From an uncultured Clostridia bacterium (GTDB taxonomy: Bacteria > Bacillota > Clostridia > Oscillospirales > Acutalibacteraceae): DNA of 19,113 nucleotides. The DNA is taken from positions 1-19,113 of the forward strand of contig CALFTN010000016.1 in assembly GCA_937916395.1 (NCBI GenBank), in the 5' to 3' direction. A program made the position numbers and the translations under genes. Positions 15,684 through 19,113 of the stretch are shown here, in pieces (positions within the stretch are counted from its first letter, which is position 1; every line of letters starts with the position of its first letter). Under the pieces are notes generated by a model that had not been told where the DNA came from, did no database searches, and was given only the letters and a program-made list of their open reading frames with translations.

Positions 15684-15712
15684 ATTATAACACACTTTTT
15701 TCTAAATGTAAA
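15684..15712 (-). promoter_or_regulatory. promoter of the secreted-protein pair
   Basis: On the minus strand: -35 TTTACA (15712-15707), 17-nt spacer, perfect -10 TATAAT (15689-15684). This gives a leader of about 30 nt. No second promoter is seen before paralogue B, so the pair is probably co-transcribed. Confidence 0.75.
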
Positions 15713-15785
15713 GATACAAAATAAAGTATATTGCATTAATTTTTAACTAAATATGCTATTTTGAGTGAAAAAGTGCTGGTTTTAG

Positions 15786-15819
15786 TTGACTAAAGGGCTG
15801 AAACAATGATATAATCATT
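15786..15819 (+). promoter_or_regulatory. nrdG promoter with overlapping inverted repeat
   Basis: -35 TTGACT (15786-15791), 18-nt spacer, perfect -10 TATAAT (15810-15815). An inverted repeat AATGAT-ATA-ATCATT (15805-15819) overlaps the -10. No NrdR box is visible here, unlike the nrdD promoter. Confidence 0.6.
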
Positions 15820-15859
15820 AAAAATTTAATAAAATTTCAACAAAAAGAGGCGAAAAATT

Positions 15860-16549
15860 TTGCTGATTAAAGGTTTTCAGAAGCTTACTCTTCTTGATTA
15901 TCCGGGTAAAACTGCCTGCACAGTATTTACAGGTGGGTGTAATTATCGTTGTCCGTTTTGTCATAATGCAGGCTTGGTTACTAAAATGGATACAGAAATT
16001 ATTCCTGAAAGTGAAGTTTTCAATCATTTAAAAAAACGTCAGGGTATATTGGATGGCGTTGCAATAAGTGGTGGCGAACCATTATTGCAGGGTGATATTG
16101 AAGAATTTCTGAAAAAAATCAAGGAGCTGGGTTATTCAATAAAGCTTGACACAAATGGTAGCTTTCCAGATAAATTGAAGAGCATTATAGATAATGGACT
16201 TTGTGATTATGTGGCGATGGATATAAAAAATTCGAAAGAACGCTACAACGAAACAGTTGGTATTGATAAATTTGATATATCTTTAATGGAGAAAAGTGTT
16301 GAGATTCTTATGAATTCTGATGTTCAATTTGAATTTCGTACCACAGTAACAAAAAATTTCCATACAGTAGAAGATATAGAAAAAATTGGCGAGTGGATAA
16401 GAGGCACAGAAAAGTATTATCTTCAGAATTTTGTTGATTCTGGTAATCTTATTGATTGTAACGTAGAAGGCGTTTCAAAAGAAGAAATGCAGTTGATGTT
16501 AGAAAAAATTAAAAAATATGTGCCAACAGCGGAAATCAGGGGATTGTAA
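15860..16549 (+). CDS. nrdG: anaerobic ribonucleoside-triphosphate reductase activating protein (radical SAM)
   Basis: A 229-residue radical SAM enzyme that uses a 4Fe-4S cluster and S-adenosylmethionine to generate the glycyl radical on NrdD. The cluster motif CNYRCPFC (Cys27, Cys31, Cys34, CxxxCxxC) and the SAM-binding GGEP (71-74) are clear, within the start pattern FQKLTLLDYPGKTACTVFTGGC. The length and this N-terminus fit the longer NrdG2-type activases rather than the about 155-residue E. coli NrdG. The partner nrdD lies 1.06 kb downstream, which supports the assignment over a pyruvate-formate-lyase activase. The start is TTG at 15860 with AGAGG 9 nt upstream. A sir2 gene separates it from nrdD. 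Its TAA stop is the first codon of the second 33-nt repeat. Confidence 0.9.
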   Translation: MLIKGFQKLTLLDYPGKTACTVFTGGCNYRCPFCHNAGLVTKMDTEIIPESEVFNHLKKRQGILDGVAISGGEPLLQGDIEEFLKKIKELGYSIKLDTNGSFPDKLKSIIDNGLCDYVAMDIKNSKERYNETVGIDKFDISLMEKSVEILMNSDVQFEFRTTVTKNFHTVEDIEKIGEWIRGTEKYYLQNFVDSGNLIDCNVEGVSKEEMQLMLEKIKKYVPTAEIRGL

Positions 16550-16579
16550 TTCGGAATTCGTAAGGCCTAATTCGGAATT
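16547..16579 (+). repeat. 33-nt dispersed repeat, copy 2 (supplies nrdG stop codon)
   Basis: TAATTCGGAAT, variable middle TCGTAAGGCC, then TAATTCGGAATT. It has the same length and orientation as the copy at 3908-3940. The initial TAA terminates nrdG, and the end of the repeat runs into the -35 of the next promoter. Confidence 0.75.
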
Positions 16580-16606
16580 GAAGGGTCTGCGACACTATTA
16601 TATTAT
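16578..16606 (+). promoter_or_regulatory. possible sir2 promoter
   Basis: -35 TTGAAG (16578-16583), 17-nt spacer, -10 TATTAT (16601-16606). The first two bases of the -35 belong to the 33-nt repeat. Read-through from nrdG is also possible, since no terminator lies between. Confidence 0.45.
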
Positions 16607-16628
16607 TATATAGTATAGAGGGGATATT

Positions 16629-17357
16629 GTGGAGAAGATTCAGGCGTTAAAGGAAGCAATAAGCACTGCGAACAAGATATGTGTGTTTACAGGCGCAGGG
16701 ATCAGTTGCCCATCTGGTATACCTGATTTCAGAAGTGAAAATGGGTTATATAATGAAAAGGGTGATTATAAGTATTCTCCCGAAGAAATGATTTCGCATA
16801 CCTTCTTTGTGAATAACACAAAATTATTTTATGATTTTTATAAATCAAAGATGATTTATGAAGATGCAAAACCTAATAAAGCACATATTTATTTTGCCGG
16901 TCTTGAAAAGCAATATAAAAGAGTAAGTATTGTTACACAAAATATAGATTCTTTGCATACAATGGCTGGTAGCACCAATGTTTTTGAAATACATGGTAGC
17001 GTTAAAAGGAATTATTGCATTTGTTGTAAAGAGTTTTACGATGAAAAATATATTTTGAATTCAGATGCTGTTCCTCGTTGTAAAAAATGTAATGGTATAA
17101 TAAAGCCAGATGTTGTTCTTTATGAAGAAGGGCTTAATCAGGACATAGTGCGTGGAGCTATTGAAGCGATAAGCGAAGCGGAGCTTCTCATTATAATCGG
17201 AACGTCGCTTGCAGTTTATCCTGCGGCATCCTTTATTTCATATTTCAGAGGTGGAAAAATAGCACTTATCAATAAAAATAAAACGGATTTTGATAAAAAA
17301 GCCGATATTGTTATATATGATGATATTGTGAACGTAATAGAGAAATTAGAGGGTTGA
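16629..17357 (+). CDS. cobB: Sir2-family NAD-dependent protein deacylase
   Basis: A 242-residue cytosolic sirtuin that removes acyl groups from protein lysines using NAD+. Signatures in order: GAGIS (22-26) with SGIPDFR, TQNID (103-107) with LH, catalytic His122 in IHGSV, a complete zinc site Cys130, Cys133, Cys151 and Cys154 (CICC and CKKC), KPDVVLYEE, and GTSLAVYPAA for NAD binding. The length is typical of bacterial Sir2. The usual PxVVxFGE reads PDVVLYEE, with Tyr in place of Phe. The start is GTG 16629 after AGAGGGG. Sitting between nrdG and nrdD is unusual; a metabolic link through NAD or acetylation state is only a guess. The stop codon is part of the terminator stem. Confidence 0.94.
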   Translation: MEKIQALKEAISTANKICVFTGAGISCPSGIPDFRSENGLYNEKGDYKYSPEEMISHTFFVNNTKLFYDFYKSKMIYEDAKPNKAHIYFAGLEKQYKRVSIVTQNIDSLHTMAGSTNVFEIHGSVKRNYCICCKEFYDEKYILNSDAVPRCKKCNGIIKPDVVLYEEGLNQDIVRGAIEAISEAELLIIIGTSLAVYPAASFISYFRGGKIALINKNKTDFDKKADIVIYDDIVNVIEKLEG

Positions 17358-17385
17358 ACACAAGATGTTGTGTTCAACTTTTTCT
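17353..17385 (+). terminator. intrinsic terminator of sir2
   Basis: A perfect 11-bp stem GTTGAACACAA (17353-17363) with 17368-17378, loop GATG, then T5. The stem begins before the stop codon TGA (17355-17357), so terminator and coding region overlap. Confidence 0.88.
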
Positions 17386-17463
17386 TGTAAAAATACAATT
17401 TTGCAAAATTTGTCGTAAAATGACCAAAAGAAAATGGTGTAATATGTGCATATTGCATAGAAA

Positions 17464-17522
17464 AAACAATATCTTGTGATTTTGACCTAAAAAAAGTTGA
17501 TTTTAACCACAATATCTTGTGA
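17464..17522 (+). promoter_or_regulatory. two NrdR boxes upstream of nrdD
   Basis: Two 16-bp sites, 17464-17479 and 17507-17522, share the core ACAATATCTTGTGA. Each matches the published NrdR consensus acaCwAtATaTwGtgt at 13 of 16 positions. Their centres are 43 bp apart, about four helical turns. NrdR is the nucleotide-sensing repressor of ribonucleotide reductase genes; its own gene is not in the window. Confidence 0.8.
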
Positions 17523-17530
17523 TTTTTCTA

Positions 17531-17559
17531 TTGACAATACGAGATATATCTGTTATTAT
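17531..17559 (+). promoter_or_regulatory. nrdD promoter
   Basis: Perfect -35 TTGACA (17531-17536), 17-nt spacer, -10 TATTAT (17554-17559). The spacer holds a perfect palindrome, AGATATATCT (17542-17551), whose centre is 32 bp from the centre of the second NrdR box. The remaining stretch 17386-17463 is AT-rich, with nothing else recognised. Confidence 0.8.
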
Positions 17560-17606
17560 CCTATATGCTAATGAAAACGAAAGAATAAATTAAGGAGAAC
17601 GAAAAT

Positions 17607-19113
17607 ATGTATCAGGTTATCAAAAGAGATGGTAAGGTTTCTGGTTTTGATATAATCAAAATCGCAGATGCAATTAAAAAAGCATTTGAAGCATGTGAAA
17701 AACAATATAACGATAATATTATTGATTTTCTTGCTTTAAAAGTTACAGCAAACTTCGAACCAAAAATCAGCAACAATCTTGTTGCTGTTGAAGATGTTCA
17801 GGATAGTGTTGAATCAGTTCTTGTTCAGGCTGGATATGCAGATGTTGCAAAAGCATATATCCTTTACAGAAAACAACGTGAAAAAATCCGTAATATGAAA
17901 TCAACAATTCTTGACTATAAGGATTTGGTTGACAGCTATGTTAAAGTTACAGACTGGCGTGTTAAAGAAAACTCAACAGTTACTTATTCTGTTGGTGGTC
18001 TCATTCTTTCAAACTCAGGTGCTATTACTGCTAACTACTGGCTTTCAGAAATTTATGATGAAGAAATTGCTAATGCTCACCGTTCAGGTGATGTTCATAT
18101 TCATGACCTTTCAATGCTCACAGGTTACTGTGCAGGTTGGTCTTTAAAACAGCTTATTAAAGAAGGCTTAGGCGGTGTTCCTGGTAAAATTACATCAGCA
18201 CCAGCAAGTCACCTTGCAACTCTCTGCAACCAGATGGTTAACTTCCTCGGTATTATGCAGAATGAATGGGCAGGTGCTCAGGCTTTCTCATCATTCGACA
18301 CATATTTAGCTCCATTTGTAAGAGTAGACAACCTTGATTACAAGGCAGTTAAAAAATGTATCGAATCATTCATTTTCGGTGTGAATACACCATCTCGTTG
18401 GGGTACTCAAGCACCATTCTCAAACATCACTTTAGACTGGACAGTTCCTGCTGACCTTAAAGATATGCCTGCTATTGTAGGTGGTAAAGAAATGGACTTC
18501 ACTTATGGTGATTGTAAAAAAGAAATGGATATGGTTAACAAAGCATTCATTGAAGTAATGATTGAAGGCGATGCACATGGTCGTGGCTTCCAGTATCCAA
18601 TTCCAACATATTCAATTACAAGAGACTTTGACTGGTCAGAAACAGAGAACAACAAGCTTCTTTTTGAAATGACTGCAAAATATGGTACACCATACTTTTC
18701 AAACTATGTTAACTCAGATATGGAACCAAGCGATGTTCGTTCAATGTGCTGCAGACTTCGTTTAGACCTACGTGAACTCCGTAAAAAGAGTGGTGGCTTC
18801 TTTGGTAGTGGTGAAAGCACAGGTTCAATTGGTGTTGTTACAATTAACTTACCAAGAATTGCTTATCTTGCAGAAAATGTAGAAGATTTCTATAAGAGAC
18901 TCGATAAGCTTATGGATATTTCTGCTCGTTCACTTAAGGTTAAGAGAGGCATTATCACAAAGCTTCTTGATGAAGGTCTTTACCCATATACAAAGCGTTA
19001 CCTCGGAACATTTACAAACCACTTCTCAACTATTGGTCTTATTGGTATGAATGAAGTTGGTCTTAACGCAAAATGGCTCCGTAAGGATATGACCCATAAG
19101 GAAACACAGGATT
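17607..19113 (+). CDS. nrdD: anaerobic ribonucleoside-triphosphate reductase, class III (3' end outside window)
   Basis: The first 502 residues of an enzyme usually about 700 or more long, open to the window edge. It reduces ribonucleoside triphosphates to deoxyribonucleotides without oxygen, using a glycyl radical made by NrdG. Residues 2-93 form an ATP-cone allosteric domain (VIKRDGKVSGFD... VAKAYILYRKQRE). The catalytic domain then shows HRSGDVHIHDL (158-168), NTPSRWGTQAPFSN (260-273), GRGFQYPIPTYSIT and the active-site cysteine region MCCRLRL (Cys381/Cys382). The C-terminal glycyl-radical motif and zinc site would lie beyond the end. The start is ATG 17607 with AAGGAG 9 nt upstream. The NrdR boxes and strong promoter indicate independent control from nrdG. 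Confidence 0.97.
   Translation, partial: MYQVIKRDGKVSGFDIIKIADAIKKAFEACEKQYNDNIIDFLALKVTANFEPKISNNLVAVEDVQDSVESVLVQAGYADVAKAYILYRKQREKIRNMKSTILDYKDLVDSYVKVTDWRVKENSTVTYSVGGLILSNSGAITANYWLSEIYDEEIANAHRSGDVHIHDLSMLTGYCAGWSLKQLIKEGLGGVPGKITSAPASHLATLCNQMVNFLGIMQNEWAGAQAFSSFDTYLAPFVRVDNLDYKAVKKCIESFIFGVNTPSRWGTQAPFSNITLDWTVPADLKDMPAIVGGKEMDFTYGDCKKEMDMVNKAFIEVMIEGDAHGRGFQYPIPTYSITRDFDWSETENNKLLFEMTAKYGTPYFSNYVNSDMEPSDVRSMCCRLRLDLRELRKKSGGFFGSGESTGSIGVVTINLPRIAYLAENVEDFYKRLDKLMDISARSLKVKRGIITKLLDEGLYPYTKRYLGTFTNHFSTIGLIGMNEVGLNAKWLRKDMTHKETQD

Noticed and set aside
17407..17417. TTTGTCGTAA as a Spo0A box near nrdD
   Set aside because: It mismatches the consensus, lies about 115 bp upstream of the -35, and the NrdR boxes explain the promoter better.
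17911..18147. Open frame of 78 codons within nrdD
   Set aside because: It is out of frame with nrdD, which runs uninterrupted from 17607 to the window edge and shows continuous class III reductase motifs.

Overview
The window reads as chromosomal DNA of an anaerobic, low-GC, endospore-lineage Firmicute, most likely a gut Clostridia of the Oscillospiraceae/Ruminococcaceae type. The grounds are a clear Spo0A, an oxygen-sensitive class III ribonucleotide reductase (NrdD/NrdG) with NrdR boxes, a catabolic-type glutamate dehydrogenase, a GH51 arabinofuranosidase, AT-rich promoters with good sigma-A hexamers, and strong Shine-Dalgarno sites. No rRNA, tRNA, CRISPR array, integrase or transposase was seen.

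Layout. (1) 1-2257, minus strand: the degenerate-site subunit of a heterodimeric ABC exporter, with its promoter, followed by the first bases of an overlapping downstream gene that is probably the partner subunit. (2) 2393-5622, plus strand: gdhA with a strong terminator, then abfA. Codon choice changes abruptly inside gdhA near 2830-2855: everything to the left prefers CCC/CCG proline and lacks TTA leucine, while everything to the right is AT-rich with CCA and TTA. This points to a recombination or assembly junction. (3) 5700-14263, plus strand: a signalling island made of spo0A (with Spo0A-box-like sites in its own promoter), a 1420-residue soluble multi-PAS hybrid histidine kinase, a REC-degenerate GGDEF-EAL-PAS-REC protein, and a small stand-alone HPt protein. 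(4) 14270-15712, minus strand: two tandem secreted paralogues with an Ig-like region, CxxC pairs and a hydrophobic C-terminus. (5) 15786-19113, plus strand: nrdG, a Sir2 deacylase, and the first 502 codons of nrdD preceded by two NrdR boxes.

The most interesting part is region 3. The adjacent genes encode every component of a His-Asp-His-Asp phosphorelay: kinase His1055, receiver Asp1350, HPt His60, and Spo0A Asp54 as a possible end point. They also encode a c-di-GMP phosphodiesterase carrying two receivers. Clostridia are generally thought to phosphorylate Spo0A directly from orphan kinases without Spo0F/Spo0B. A linked hybrid kinase plus HPt could therefore be an alternative sporulation phosphorelay coupled to c-di-GMP turnover. 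The wiring is inference from gene order and motifs; the individual domain calls are well supported.

A 33-nt repeat occurs twice, each time supplying the stop codon of the preceding gene (gdhA and nrdG).
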